A stretch of 64,000 nucleotides of DNA, from contig NZ_SLXU01000001.1 in assembly GCF_004343505.1 (NCBI RefSeq), positions 186,001 through 250,000 of the forward strand. The letters run 5' to 3'. How positions within the stretch are numbered: the stretch's first letter is position 1; each line of letters starts with the position of its first letter. The notes under the pieces were generated by a model, which was not told the origin of the DNA, made no database searches, and saw only the letters and a list, made by a program, of their open reading frames with translations. The stretch is from Rhodovulum bhavnagarense. GTDB lineage: Bacteria; Pseudomonadota; Alphaproteobacteria; Rhodobacterales; Rhodobacteraceae. Below are positions 23,747-30,732 of this stretch, piece by piece. The translations under genes and the position numbers were made by a program.

Positions 23747-24436
23747 ATGGGCGCGATCTGGCGCCCGTCGCCCAATCATGGGGCCAGGCGTGGCGGCGCG
23801 CGGCCCGACATGGTGGTTGTTCATTACACGGGTATGGTGGATATGGCCGCTGCACTGGCGCGGCTTTGCGACCCCGAGGCCGAGGTGTCGGCCCATTACC
23901 TGATCGCGCGCGACGGGCGGCTTTTCCAACTGGTCAGTGAAGAGCGGCGAGCCTGGCATGCGGGGGTTGGGTGCTGGGGTATGCTGGACGATGTCAATTC
24001 CCATTCGATCGGAATCGAGTTGGACAATGACGGGGCAACACCTTTTGCCGCGCCCCTGATGGCACGGCTGGAGACCGTCCTTCAGACGATCATGCGCCGT
24101 TGGGCAATCCCGCCCGCGCGGGTGATCGCGCATTCCGACATGGCGCCGGGGCGCAAGGCCGATCCTGGGCGCCGGTTCGACTGGCAGAGGTTGGCCCGCC
24201 AGGGACTGGCGGTCTGGCCCAGTGCAGGACCGAGGCTTGTGCCCGATGCGGTAGCCTTCGCGGCGGAGGCGACGCGGTTCGGCTACGGGATGGCGTGGGC
24301 GCCCGAGGCGGTGCTGGACGCGTTTCGCCAGCGCTTTCGTCCCGCCATGCGCGGCCCCCTCGATTCTGTCGATATGGCCTTGATGAGCGATCTTGCGCGC
24401 CGCTTTCCCGTTGACCAGGGTCTCGCGGCCCCCTAG
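23747..24436 (+). CDS. N-acetylmuramoyl-L-alanine amidase (AmpD-type)
   Basis: A 229-aa Amidase_2 domain protein that cleaves the bond between N-acetylmuramic acid and the stem peptide. Zinc ligands and catalytic residues are seen in MVVVHYTGM (first His), GVGCWGMLDDVNSHSIGIEL (conserved N/S and E) and IAHSDMAPGRKADPG (second His and the Asp of the K-x-D-P-G motif). No signal peptide is visible, so it is probably a cytoplasmic peptidoglycan-recycling enzyme of AmpD type. The 3' end of the gene contains the -35 region of rnpB. Confidence 0.92.
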   Translation: MGAIWRPSPNHGARRGGARPDMVVVHYTGMVDMAAALARLCDPEAEVSAHYLIARDGRLFQLVSEERRAWHAGVGCWGMLDDVNSHSIGIELDNDGATPFAAPLMARLETVLQTIMRRWAIPPARVIAHSDMAPGRKADPGRRFDWQRLARQGLAVWPSAGPRLVPDAVAFAAEATRFGYGMAWAPEAVLDAFRQRFRPAMRGPLDSVDMALMSDLARRFPVDQGLAAP

Positions 24437-24439
24437 ATC
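24411..24439 (+). promoter_or_regulatory. Promoter of rnpB
   Basis: TTGACC (24411-24416), a 17-base spacer and TAGATC (24434-24439). The predicted transcription start about seven bases later coincides with the first pair of RNase P RNA helix P1 at 24446. The -35 box and most of the spacer lie inside the amidase coding region. Confidence 0.75.
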
Positions 24440-24445
24440 GTATGG

Positions 24446-24817
24446 GCGCGGATGGCCGGATGGCCGCGGGCGGTCACGTCCGAGGAAAGTCCGGACTCCA
24501 CGGAGCAACGGTGCCGGGTAACGCCCGGCGGGGGCAACCCCAGGGAAAGCGCCACAGAGAACAGACCGCCCCTGTGCGCAGGGGTAAGGGTGAAACGGTG
24601 GGGTAAGAGCCCACCGCGGGACTGGTAACAGGACCGGCACGGCAAGCCCCACCGGGAGCAATGCCGAATAGGGACCCCGCGCGGGCAATCCGCAGGGCGG
24701 CTTCGGCCCAGGGGTCCGGGTTGGCAGCTAGACGTGCATCGGTAACGGTGCGCCTAGAGGAATGGTCATCCAGGGGCGTAAGCCCCGGACAGAATCCGGC
24801 TTACAGGCCGTCCGCGC
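24446..24817 (+). ncRNA. rnpB: RNase P RNA
   Basis: Catalytic RNA that matures tRNA 5' ends. The universal core is present: GAGGAAAGTCCGGACTCC near the 5' end, ACAGAGAACAGACCGCC and GGTAAGGGTGAAACGGTGGG in the middle, and ACAGAATCCGGCTTACAG near the 3' end. Helix P1 is formed by GCGCGGATGG (24446-24455) and CCGTCCGCGC (24808-24817). The size and helices fit the bacterial A type of alphaproteobacteria. Confidence 0.97.
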
Positions 24818-24916
24818 GCGACATCCCGAACCTTGGGGGCTGTGCCAAGCCAGGCTAGGCTGGTCCTTGGTGGGCGAGCCTGCCCGCAACCGCGCCAGGA
24901 AGAGAGGGAAGACGCG

Positions 24917-25633
24917 ATGAGTTTTCTGAAAACGATGGCCAGCCTGGCCGTGGGTTTTGCCGCGGCCAAGGGAATCGACAAGTTCCAGAGCCTGGGCGGC
25001 GGTGCGGGGCTTGCCAGTTCGATGAAGTCGGCTGCTGCGAGCGGTAATATTGGCAATCATATCGGTGCGCTGCTGGTGCGGATGCAGGTGCCGGGCGGGG
25101 CAGATGGCCTGAAAGACAATGTCAAGTGGCTGGGCGACAAGGCGCGGGCCACGGGCGATAGCGCGATGATGGGGATCGCCGGGCTGATGGCGGCGCTGGG
25201 GGGCGCGCAATGGGCAGGGTCGGGCAATGCCAAGGATATCCTGAACGCCATGGGTGACGGCACGCCGCCCGGTGCCACCCTCGAGGCCCAGTCACGCCTG
25301 TTGATCCGGGCGATGATCCAGGCCGCCAAGGCGGATGGCGCGATCGACGCGGGCGAGCGCGCGCATATCATGGAGGTCCTGGGCGATGCGACCCCCGCGG
25401 AACGTGCCTATGTCGAGGGCGAGATGGATCGCCCCGTCGATATCGAGGCGTTGGTGGCAGAGACCGGCAGCTATCAGCGAACAGCGGTCTACGCGGTGTC
25501 CGTCATCACCGCCAACGTGCTTAACCCCGCCGAGATCGCCTATCTCGACCGGCTTGCCGCCGCACTGCACCTGGGTCAGGCTGCACGGCAGAGAATTCAC
25601 AAGGCGATGCGCCTGCCGCAGGTTCTGTCATAG
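24917..25633 (+). CDS. DUF533 / YebE-like TerB-fold protein
   Basis: A 238-aa protein. The N-terminal part (MSFLKTMASLAVGFAAAKGI at the start) is Gly/Ala-rich and possibly membrane-associated. The C-terminal part (about 130-238), with LLIRAMIQAAKADGAIDAGE, RAHIMEVLGDATPAERAYVE and the ending LHLGQAARQRIHKAM, is the DUF533 (YebE) domain of the TerB-like helical fold. Function is unknown. The start at 24917 has GAGAGGGAAG upstream; an in-frame ATG 28 codons earlier lies against the rnpB 3' end and is unlikely. Confidence 0.85.
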   Translation: MSFLKTMASLAVGFAAAKGIDKFQSLGGGAGLASSMKSAAASGNIGNHIGALLVRMQVPGGADGLKDNVKWLGDKARATGDSAMMGIAGLMAALGGAQWAGSGNAKDILNAMGDGTPPGATLEAQSRLLIRAMIQAAKADGAIDAGERAHIMEVLGDATPAERAYVEGEMDRPVDIEALVAETGSYQRTAVYAVSVITANVLNPAEIAYLDRLAAALHLGQAARQRIHKAMRLPQVLS

Positions 25634-25645
25634 CGGGATATCCGC

Positions 25646-25673
25646 TTGACTCGGGGCTGGGTATCGGTAAAAC
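25646..25673 (+). promoter_or_regulatory. Candidate promoter of rpmG
   Basis: TTGACT (25646-25651), a 16-base spacer, then TAAAAC (25668-25673), about 57 bases before the rpmG start. The -10 match is partial. Confidence 0.4.
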
Positions 25674-25730
25674 GCGGGCTTCATGGAATTCATCGGGCGG
25701 CACCGGCCGCCCGCGCGACGGAGATGAGAC

Positions 25731-25898
25731 ATGGCGAAGCCGACGACCATCAAGATCCGCCTGAACTCGACCGCGGGCACCGGGCATTTTTACGTGACCA
25801 AGAAAAACGCCCGCACGATGACCGAGAAGATGGTGATCAAGAAATACGACCCTGTCGTGCGCAAGCACGTCGAGTACAAGGAAGGCAAGATCAAGTAA
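25731..25898 (+). CDS. rpmG: 50S ribosomal protein L33
   Basis: A 55-aa ribosomal protein: [20 protein letters not shown], then [20 protein letters not shown] and [15 protein letters not shown]. It is the cysteine-free (C-) form of L33, so it needs no zinc. GGAGATGAG precedes the ATG. The gene is single and ends in a strong intrinsic terminator. Confidence 0.97.
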   Translation: MAKPTTIKIRLNSTAGTGHFYVTKKNARTMTEKMVIKKYDPVVRKHVEYKEGKIK

Positions 25899-25920
25899 TC
25901 TTGTCCTTCATCGGATTTCG

Positions 25921-25954
25921 AAAGGCCGCATCACCTGGTGCGGCCTTTTTCTTT
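25921..25954 (+). terminator. Intrinsic terminator of rpmG
   Basis: AAAGGCCGCA (25921-25930) pairs with TGCGGCCTTT (25939-25948) around an eight-base loop, followed by TTCTTT. Confidence 0.9.
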
Positions 25955-25983
25955 CTGTGCGCCGACGGTCATTGTGAAAAGAT

Positions 25984-26004
25984 CGATTTTTCTACGAAAA
26001 ATCG
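25984..26004. repeat. GATTTTTC hairpin next to the dispersed element
   Basis: CGATTTTTC (25984-25992) and GAAAAATCG (25996-26004) form a nine-base stem with loop TAC. It is related to the hairpin at 6279-6296 and lies 13 bases before a copy of the dispersed element. Confidence 0.65.
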
Positions 26005-26016
26005 GGCCTCCGGCAG

Positions 26017-26038
26017 GGGTATTGGGACCAAGAAGAAG
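26017..26038 (+). repeat. Dispersed intergenic element copy
   Basis: GGGTATTGGGACCAAGAAGA followed by AGG, preceded by GCCTCCGGCAG as in the minus copy at 9671-9702. It lies between convergent rpmG and the Bax1-like gene. Confidence 0.75.
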
Positions 26039-26050
26039 GTGTAGGCGCGC

Positions 26051-26081
26051 AAAGTAAAAGGGCCGGTGTCGCCACCGGCCC
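26051..26081 (-). terminator. Intrinsic terminator of the Bax1-like gene
   Basis: On the minus strand GGGCCGGTG pairs with CACCGGCCC (26073-26081 and 26060-26068, loop of four) and is followed by TTTTACTTT. Confidence 0.85.
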
Positions 26082-26106
26082 CGATCGGGTCTCTGTCTGG
26101 GCGAGA

Positions 26107-26853
26107 TTACTCGCGGTTGCCGAGAAACTGCAGCAGGAACATGAAGAGGTTGATGAAGTCGAGATAGAGGTTGAGCGCCCCCATGATCGCCGATTTCGCC
26201 AGCCATTCGCCGTCCATGGCATGAGCATGCTGGATGTAATCGGTCTTGATCCTCTGGGTGTCATAGGCGGTCAGCCCGGCAAAGATCAGAACGCCGATGA
26301 TCGAGATGGCGAACATCACCGCCGGAGAGGCAAGGAAGATGTTCACGATCGAGGCGACGACCAGGCCGATCACACCCATGATAAGGAACGAGCCCCAGCC
26401 CGAGATGTCCTTTTTCGTGGTGTAGCCCCACAGCGACAGCCCGGCAAAGGCGATCGCGGTGATCAGGAAGGTCTGAACGATCGACACGCCCGTGAACACC
26501 AGGAAGATCGAGCTGAGCGACAACCCCATCAGCGTGGCGAAGCCGTAGAAATAGACCTGCGCCGCAGCGGCGGAGAGGCGGTTGACCACCGCACCGAAGG
26601 CAAAGACCATGATCAGCGGGGCGAACATGATCAGCCATTTCAGCGGCGAGGCATAGATCGCCTGGCCCAGGGCCGAAAGCGTGCCATCGGGTGTTACTGC
26701 CAGGCCCGAGATCGCCCAGGCCGCAAGACCGGTGATCAGCATGCCCACGGACATGGTGCCGTAGACCTTGTTCATGTGGGCGCGAAGCCCCTCGTCAATC
26801 TGCGCGGTGCGGACACCAGCCTGACCGGCGCGGATCGTGTTGTAGTCAGCCAT
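26107..26853 (-). CDS. Bax inhibitor-1/YccA family membrane protein
   Basis: A 248-aa protein with seven hydrophobic helices of the BI-1 (TMBIM/YccA) family. Visible blocks include MNKVYGTMSVGMLITGLAAW, GLSLSSIFLVFTG, FAGLTAYDTQRIKTDYIQHA (the conserved D of the family pore) and ALNLYLDFINLFMFLLQFLG. The family forms pH-sensitive calcium leak channels in some bacteria or protects FtsH substrates (YccA). The start MADYNTIRAG at 26853 has AAGGAGG seven bases upstream. The gene has its own terminator (26051-26081). Confidence 0.93.
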   Translation of the reverse strand: MADYNTIRAGQAGVRTAQIDEGLRAHMNKVYGTMSVGMLITGLAAWAISGLAVTPDGTLSALGQAIYASPLKWLIMFAPLIMVFAFGAVVNRLSAAAAQVYFYGFATLMGLSLSSIFLVFTGVSIVQTFLITAIAFAGLSLWGYTTKKDISGWGSFLIMGVIGLVVASIVNIFLASPAVMFAISIIGVLIFAGLTAYDTQRIKTDYIQHAHAMDGEWLAKSAIMGALNLYLDFINLFMFLLQFLGNRE

Positions 26854-27016
26854 CGACTGCCTCCTTGATGGTCCATTACCGGCGGGCAAGCACAATCAGC
26901 CCCGCCATTGCACCGAAATATCGGCGAGGGCGGGGCTGTTTTCAAGGCATCAGCGGGGTTTGCCCGCGCAAAAGTTATCCAACTCGCGCCCGGCCTAACC
27001 GGTCGCCACCTGGCTG

Positions 27017-27235
27017 TCAGCGCAGCCAGTTCGATGGCACGTCCCAGAGCGGGCGCCGCGCCTCGGCGCGGGCGGCTGCACGGCTGAGGCCGATGTCGCG
27101 CAGCATCGCGTCATCGAGTTCGGCAAGCCGGCGGCGTTGGCGCGCAACGCTGAATGCGGCCAAGATGCGCCGGGGCAGGGCACCCGGCAGCAGGGAATGG
27201 GCGTGGAGGCGGATATTCGCGGTGATATGCGCCAT
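27017..27235 (-). CDS. DUF1127 small arginine-rich protein
   Basis: A 72-aa protein ending in the DUF1127/YjiS motif: RQRRRLAELDDAMLRDIGLS, then RAAARAEARRPLWDVPSNW. Small proteins of this family in Rhodobacter and Agrobacterium bind RNA or affect stress, phosphate and one-carbon metabolism. Here the function is not known. AGAGGT lies six bases before the ATG. It is transcribed divergently from a LysR regulator across a 124-bp gap, an arrangement that suggests control by that regulator. Confidence 0.88.
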   Translation of the reverse strand: MAHITANIRLHAHSLLPGALPRRILAAFSVARQRRRLAELDDAMLRDIGLSRAAARAEARRPLWDVPSNWLR

Positions 27236-27313
27236 GGGAATACCTCTTTTGCTATCTTGATGGGTCTTGTGTGTACCATCAGCGTTCTTGATCTATATGC
27301 CGTGCCGTGCTTT

Positions 27314-27328
27314 ATTCTTCAAGTGAAT
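27314..27328. promoter_or_regulatory. Candidate LysR operator (T-N11-A)
   Basis: ATTC-TTCAAGT-GAAT is a 15-base dyad with the T-N11-A core of LysR-type sites, 32 bases before the LysR start and in the gap shared with the DUF1127 gene. Confidence 0.5.
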
Positions 27329-27359
27329 GATAATGATATTTTGAATCAGGAATGGTGAT

Positions 27360-28211
27360 ATGCCGCGCAACCTGGACATGACCGCTCTGCGCTCTTTCGT
27401 GGCGGTTGCTGAGGCCGACGGGGTCACGCGAGCGGCGGGTTTTCTAAACCTCACGCAATCTGCGGTTTCGATGCAGATCAAGCGCCTGGAGGAAGCCCTT
27501 GGACTGGCGCTTTTCGACCGGGCGGGGCGCAAGTTGGTACTGACGGGCGCCGGCGAACAGCTATTGGGCTATGCGCGCCGCCTGCTCGCGCTGAATGACG
27601 AGGTCTTTGCCCGCCTGACGGCGCAGGAATACGAGGGCGAGATCGTGCTGGGCGTGCCGCACGACATCGTCTACCCGGAAATCCCGAGGGTTCTGAACCG
27701 GTTCGCCGCGGAATATCCGCGGGTGAAGGTGCAGCTTTTGTCGTCTTTCACCACGCGGTTGCGCGAACAGTTCGCCCGTGGCGAGGCCGATATCGTGCTG
27801 GGCACCGAGGATTCGGTGGGGCCGGGCGGCGAGACGCTGACCGAACGCTCTTTGATCTGGGTTGGCGCGATCGGCGGGCAGGCGTGGAAATCGCGGCCGC
27901 TGCGGCTGGCTTATGAACATAACTGCATCTTTCGCAAGCGGGTGCAGGCGGCGCTGGACCGCGCCGGCATCCCGTGGGAAATGGCAGTCGAAAGCGAATC
28001 AACCCGCACCATCGAAGCCAGCGTCAGCGCGGACCTGGCCGTGCATACGGTGGTCGAGGGGACCGAACCGCCCTATGTCGAGCGTATCCAACACGGCGGG
28101 GCCCTGCCGGATCTGACGACGACCAGGATCAACCTTTACGTCTCTGAGGTTTCGGGCGGGCCGGTCGCGGATGAGTTGGCCGCCCTGATCCGCCAGGCCT
28201 ATGCGGGCTGA
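27360..28211 (+). CDS. LysR family transcriptional regulator
   Basis: A 283-aa regulator: the winged helix-turn-helix is at about residues 6-65 (MTALRSFVAVAEADGVTRAA, then FLNLTQSAVSMQIKRLEEAL), and the periplasmic-binding-fold effector domain at about 90-280. The effector is not evident. It is divergent from the DUF1127 gene and overlaps the 3' end of the quinone reductase gene by 13 bases on the other strand. The promoter region is unusually AT-rich for this window, with the dyad at 27314-27328. Confidence 0.93.
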   Translation: MPRNLDMTALRSFVAVAEADGVTRAAGFLNLTQSAVSMQIKRLEEALGLALFDRAGRKLVLTGAGEQLLGYARRLLALNDEVFARLTAQEYEGEIVLGVPHDIVYPEIPRVLNRFAAEYPRVKVQLLSSFTTRLREQFARGEADIVLGTEDSVGPGGETLTERSLIWVGAIGGQAWKSRPLRLAYEHNCIFRKRVQAALDRAGIPWEMAVESESTRTIEASVSADLAVHTVVEGTEPPYVERIQHGGALPDLTTTRINLYVSEVSGGPVADELAALIRQAYAG

Positions 28212-29170
28212 TCCATGCAGATCACGACCTTGCCCGTCGCCTTGCGAGTTCTCAGCAAGTCAAGCCCTTCGGCTGAACGCTCCAGCGGCAGGGTATGGCT
28301 GACATGGGGGCGCAACAGGCCCTCGTCATACCATTGAAACAGCGTCGCAAGGCTGTCGGTTAGCACCTCGGGGCGGAAGGCCAGGTAGCCGCCCCAGTAA
28401 AGCCCCATCACGGTAAGGTTCTTGACCAGCAGGTGATTCGCCTTGATCCGGGGGGCATCGCCGCTGGCAAAGCCGATGACGAGGATCCGTGCCTCTGGAT
28501 TGCAGGCGCGCATCGCGGCGGTGAACTGATCGCCTCCCACCGGGTCATAGACGACATCCGCGCCCCCAAGCGCCAGAACGGCATCGCGCAAATCCGCGTG
28601 GTCGGTGTCGATCAGGTGATCGGCCCCGGCGCGTTCAGCCACCGCAAGCCGTTCGGCCCCGCGAGCACAGGCGATGACCCGCGCGCCCATGCGTTTGCCG
28701 ATCTCCACCGCGGTCAGCCCGACGCCACCCGCAGCGCCCAGCACCAGGAGTGTCTCGCCTGCTTGCAGGCGCGCCTTGTGGTCCAGTGCAACATGGGAGG
28801 TACCGTAGGCCACCTGAAAGGCGGCGGCGTCTGCAAAGGTCATTGCCTCGGGCAGCGGGACGCAGCGGGCGGCCGGGAAACAGCCCTGTTCGGCCAGCCC
28901 TCCCGATCCGGCAAAGACCGCAACGCGCCGCCCGGTCAGCTCGGCATCCACTTCGGGTCCCACGGCCTCGACCGTGCCGGCCAGTTCCATGCCAAGGGTC
29001 ACGGGCAGGGGCGGGCGTTCCTGGTACTTGCCCTCGATCATCAGCAAATCGGCAAAATTCAGCCCGCACGCTGCGATCCGTAACCTGACCTCGCGGGGCC
29101 CCGGGATGGGTGTGGGGGTTTCGACCAGGGTCGGGGGGCTGCCATAGGCGGGGATCTGGAAACGCTTCAC
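28199..29170 (-). CDS. Zinc-less quinone/alcohol oxidoreductase (MDR superfamily, QOR type)
   Basis: A 323-aa NADPH-dependent oxidoreductase. The N-terminal GroES-like part has CGLNFADLLMIEGKYQERPP and the Rossmann part has LLVLGAAGGVGLTAVEIGKR (GxxGGVG nucleotide site) and GADVVYDPVGGDQF. Zinc-binding cysteines are absent, as in QOR and acrylyl-CoA reductase-like members; the substrate is open. The start is taken as GTG at 29170 (VKRFQIPAYG), with GAGGA five bases upstream. The longer in-frame ATG would run through the 323-bp divergent control region. Confidence 0.88.
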   Translation of the reverse strand: MKRFQIPAYGSPPTLVETPTPIPGPREVRLRIAACGLNFADLLMIEGKYQERPPLPVTLGMELAGTVEAVGPEVDAELTGRRVAVFAGSGGLAEQGCFPAARCVPLPEAMTFADAAAFQVAYGTSHVALDHKARLQAGETLLVLGAAGGVGLTAVEIGKRMGARVIACARGAERLAVAERAGADHLIDTDHADLRDAVLALGGADVVYDPVGGDQFTAAMRACNPEARILVIGFASGDAPRIKANHLLVKNLTVMGLYWGGYLAFRPEVLTDSLATLFQWYDEGLLRPHVSHTLPLERSAEGLDLLRTRKATGKVVICMDQPA

Positions 29171-29272
29171 GTGGTCCTCGGGTATCGTTTCGCCCGCCAC
29201 CCTAGCCCCGGCCCAGCCGGGATGCCAGACGGGAGAGTTTGGTGAATTGCATCGAATTTGCGCAGGGTGGCT

Positions 29273-29315
29273 TTGCAAAATGCAATGCGCATCGGCGGAT
29301 TTTTGCGCTATGCAA
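29273..29315. promoter_or_regulatory. Two TTGC-N5-GCAA dyads, possible enhancer sites
   Basis: TTGCAAAATGCAA (29273-29285) and TTGCGCTATGCAA (29303-29315) share the form TTGC-N5-GCAA, with centres 30 bp apart. They lie about 150-180 bp upstream of the sigma-54 promoter, where an enhancer-binding protein would be expected. They are also 100-145 bp upstream of the divergent reductase. The rest of the 323-bp gap (29171-29493) is AT-rich with no gene seen. Confidence 0.45.
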
Positions 29316-29447
29316 CCCGGGCGTGCGCGCGACTCGGCCGATTTTTCTGTTTCTGAAATCTGTCCTTTTGCGATGATTTTTGAAATAATAATATAAAACA
29401 AAGGGTTTCATTTCAAATTTCGATCGATGGTGACGTGTCTGGTGCGG

Positions 29448-29464
29448 TTGGCACGCTATTTGCT
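29448..29464 (+). promoter_or_regulatory. Sigma-54 promoter
   Basis: TTGGCACGCTATTTGCT matches the sigma-54 consensus TTGGCACG-N4-TTGCW at every fixed position (-24 TGGCAC, -12 TTGC). Transcription would start near 29475, about 19 bases before the regulator's ATG and just ahead of its ribosome binding site. Confidence 0.8.
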
Positions 29465-29493
29465 CACATACGTCCGACAGGAGGAGTTCAAAG

Positions 29494-29856
29494 ATGAAAC
29501 ACCCCGTGGATGTGCATGTCGGCAAGCGGATTCGTCATCGTCGCTGGATGGTGGGCATGACCCAGCAGCAACTGGCGGCACGCGTCGGTATCAAGTTCCA
29601 GCAAATTCAGAAATACGAAACCGGCATGAACCGAGTAAGCGCGTCGCGGCTTTGGGATATCTCCGAGGCGTTGGATGTGCCGGTCAGCTTTTTCTTCGAG
29701 GGGCTGGACGACAAGGGGCGTGCAGCCGGCACAAGCGTTCAGGACGATATTCTCAGCGACAAGGAAGCGCTGGAGCTGGTCCGGTCCTATTACGCGATTC
29801 CCGAGAATCAGCGCCGTCGGCTGTTCGAACTGGCCCGCGTGCTCTCGGATGCCTGA
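29494..29856 (+). CDS. XRE family transcriptional regulator (PraR-like)
   Basis: A 120-aa helix-turn-helix regulator: VHVGKRIRHRRWMVGMTQQQ, then RVGIKFQQIQKYETGMNRVS, SRLWDISEALDVPVSFFFEG. This closely resembles the alphaproteobacterial PraR type (HVGxRIRxRR..GM.Q..L......FQQIQKYE.G.NRV..SRL), which represses quorum-sensing genes in Rhizobium. A role here is not shown. The leader carries AGGAGGAG seven bases before the ATG and a consensus sigma-54 promoter immediately upstream, unusual for such a regulator. Confidence 0.9.
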   Translation: MKHPVDVHVGKRIRHRRWMVGMTQQQLAARVGIKFQQIQKYETGMNRVSASRLWDISEALDVPVSFFFEGLDDKGRAAGTSVQDDILSDKEALELVRSYYAIPENQRRRLFELARVLSDA

Positions 29857-29928
29857 GAGCATCGCTTGACGGCGGGGGCCGGGCGGGGCTACCGGGCGGG
29901 CAATCCCGCTCACCCGACCGGAGGCCCC

Positions 29929-30732
29929 ATGCGATCCCATCCCGACTCTGAAAGCCTGATTGCCACGGCCCACGCCCTGGCAGATGCCGCGCGTCATGCC
30001 ACGCTGGCCCATTTCCGCACGGCCCGCCTGGGGGTCGAGGACAAGGGCGCGGCCGGATTCGACCCGGTCACCGCCGCCGATCGACAGGCTGAGGCGGTGA
30101 TGCGCGAGATCCTTGCCGAGCGGCGCCCCGAGGACGGGGTGTTGGGCGAGGAAATGGGTACTGTCGCAGGTCAAAGCGGGCTGACCTGGGTGCTGGACCC
30201 GATCGACGGGACGCGTGGATTCCTGTCGGGTACGCCGACCTGGGGTGTGCTGGTGGCGGTCTCGGATGCGGGTGGGCCGCTTTTCGGTATCATAGACCAG
30301 CCCTATATCGGCGAGCGATTCGAGGGCGGGTTGGGCCGGGCCCGCTTGAGCGGACCGCGCGGCGCCTGCGCGCTGCGCGCGCGCGCGCCGCGGCCGCTGT
30401 CAGAGGCGGTTCTGTTCACCACGTTTCCCGAGGTCGGCACCCCGGCCGAAGGCGCGGCCTTTGGCGCGTTATCCGCCCGCGCGCGGCTGACGCGCTATGG
30501 CCTGGATTGCTATGCCTACGCGCTGGTGGCGCTGGGCCAGATCGATCTCGTCGTCGAGGCGGGGCTGCACCCCTATGACATCCACGCGCCAATCGCGGTC
30601 ATCGAAGCCGCGGGCGGCATCGTCACCGATTGGCAAGGTGGACGCGCGCATCGCGGCGGGCGGGTCATCGCGGCGGCCAATGCCGATATCCATGCCGAGG
30701 CCCTAGAGGTGTTGCGCGCGGCGCATCTCTAG
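29929..30732 (+). CDS. hisN: Inositol monophosphatase family protein, probable histidinol-phosphatase
   Basis: A 267-aa Mg-dependent phosphatase. Metal ligands appear in DPVTAADRQAE, GVLGEEMGTV and the DPIDGT motif (WVLDPIDGTRGFLSGTPTWG). TRGF after DPIDG is typical of the HisN-type histidinol-phosphatases rather than SuhB or CysQ. The last motif is AGLHPYDIHAPIAVIEAAGG. HisN does the eighth step of histidine synthesis; substrate assignment is by motif. The start at 29929 has GGAGG upstream. Its TAG stop lies in a CTAG shared with the stop of guaD on the other strand. Confidence 0.85.
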   Translation: MRSHPDSESLIATAHALADAARHATLAHFRTARLGVEDKGAAGFDPVTAADRQAEAVMREILAERRPEDGVLGEEMGTVAGQSGLTWVLDPIDGTRGFLSGTPTWGVLVAVSDAGGPLFGIIDQPYIGERFEGGLGRARLSGPRGACALRARAPRPLSEAVLFTTFPEVGTPAEGAAFGALSARARLTRYGLDCYAYALVALGQIDLVVEAGLHPYDIHAPIAVIEAAGGIVTDWQGGRAHRGGRVIAAANADIHAEALEVLRAAHL

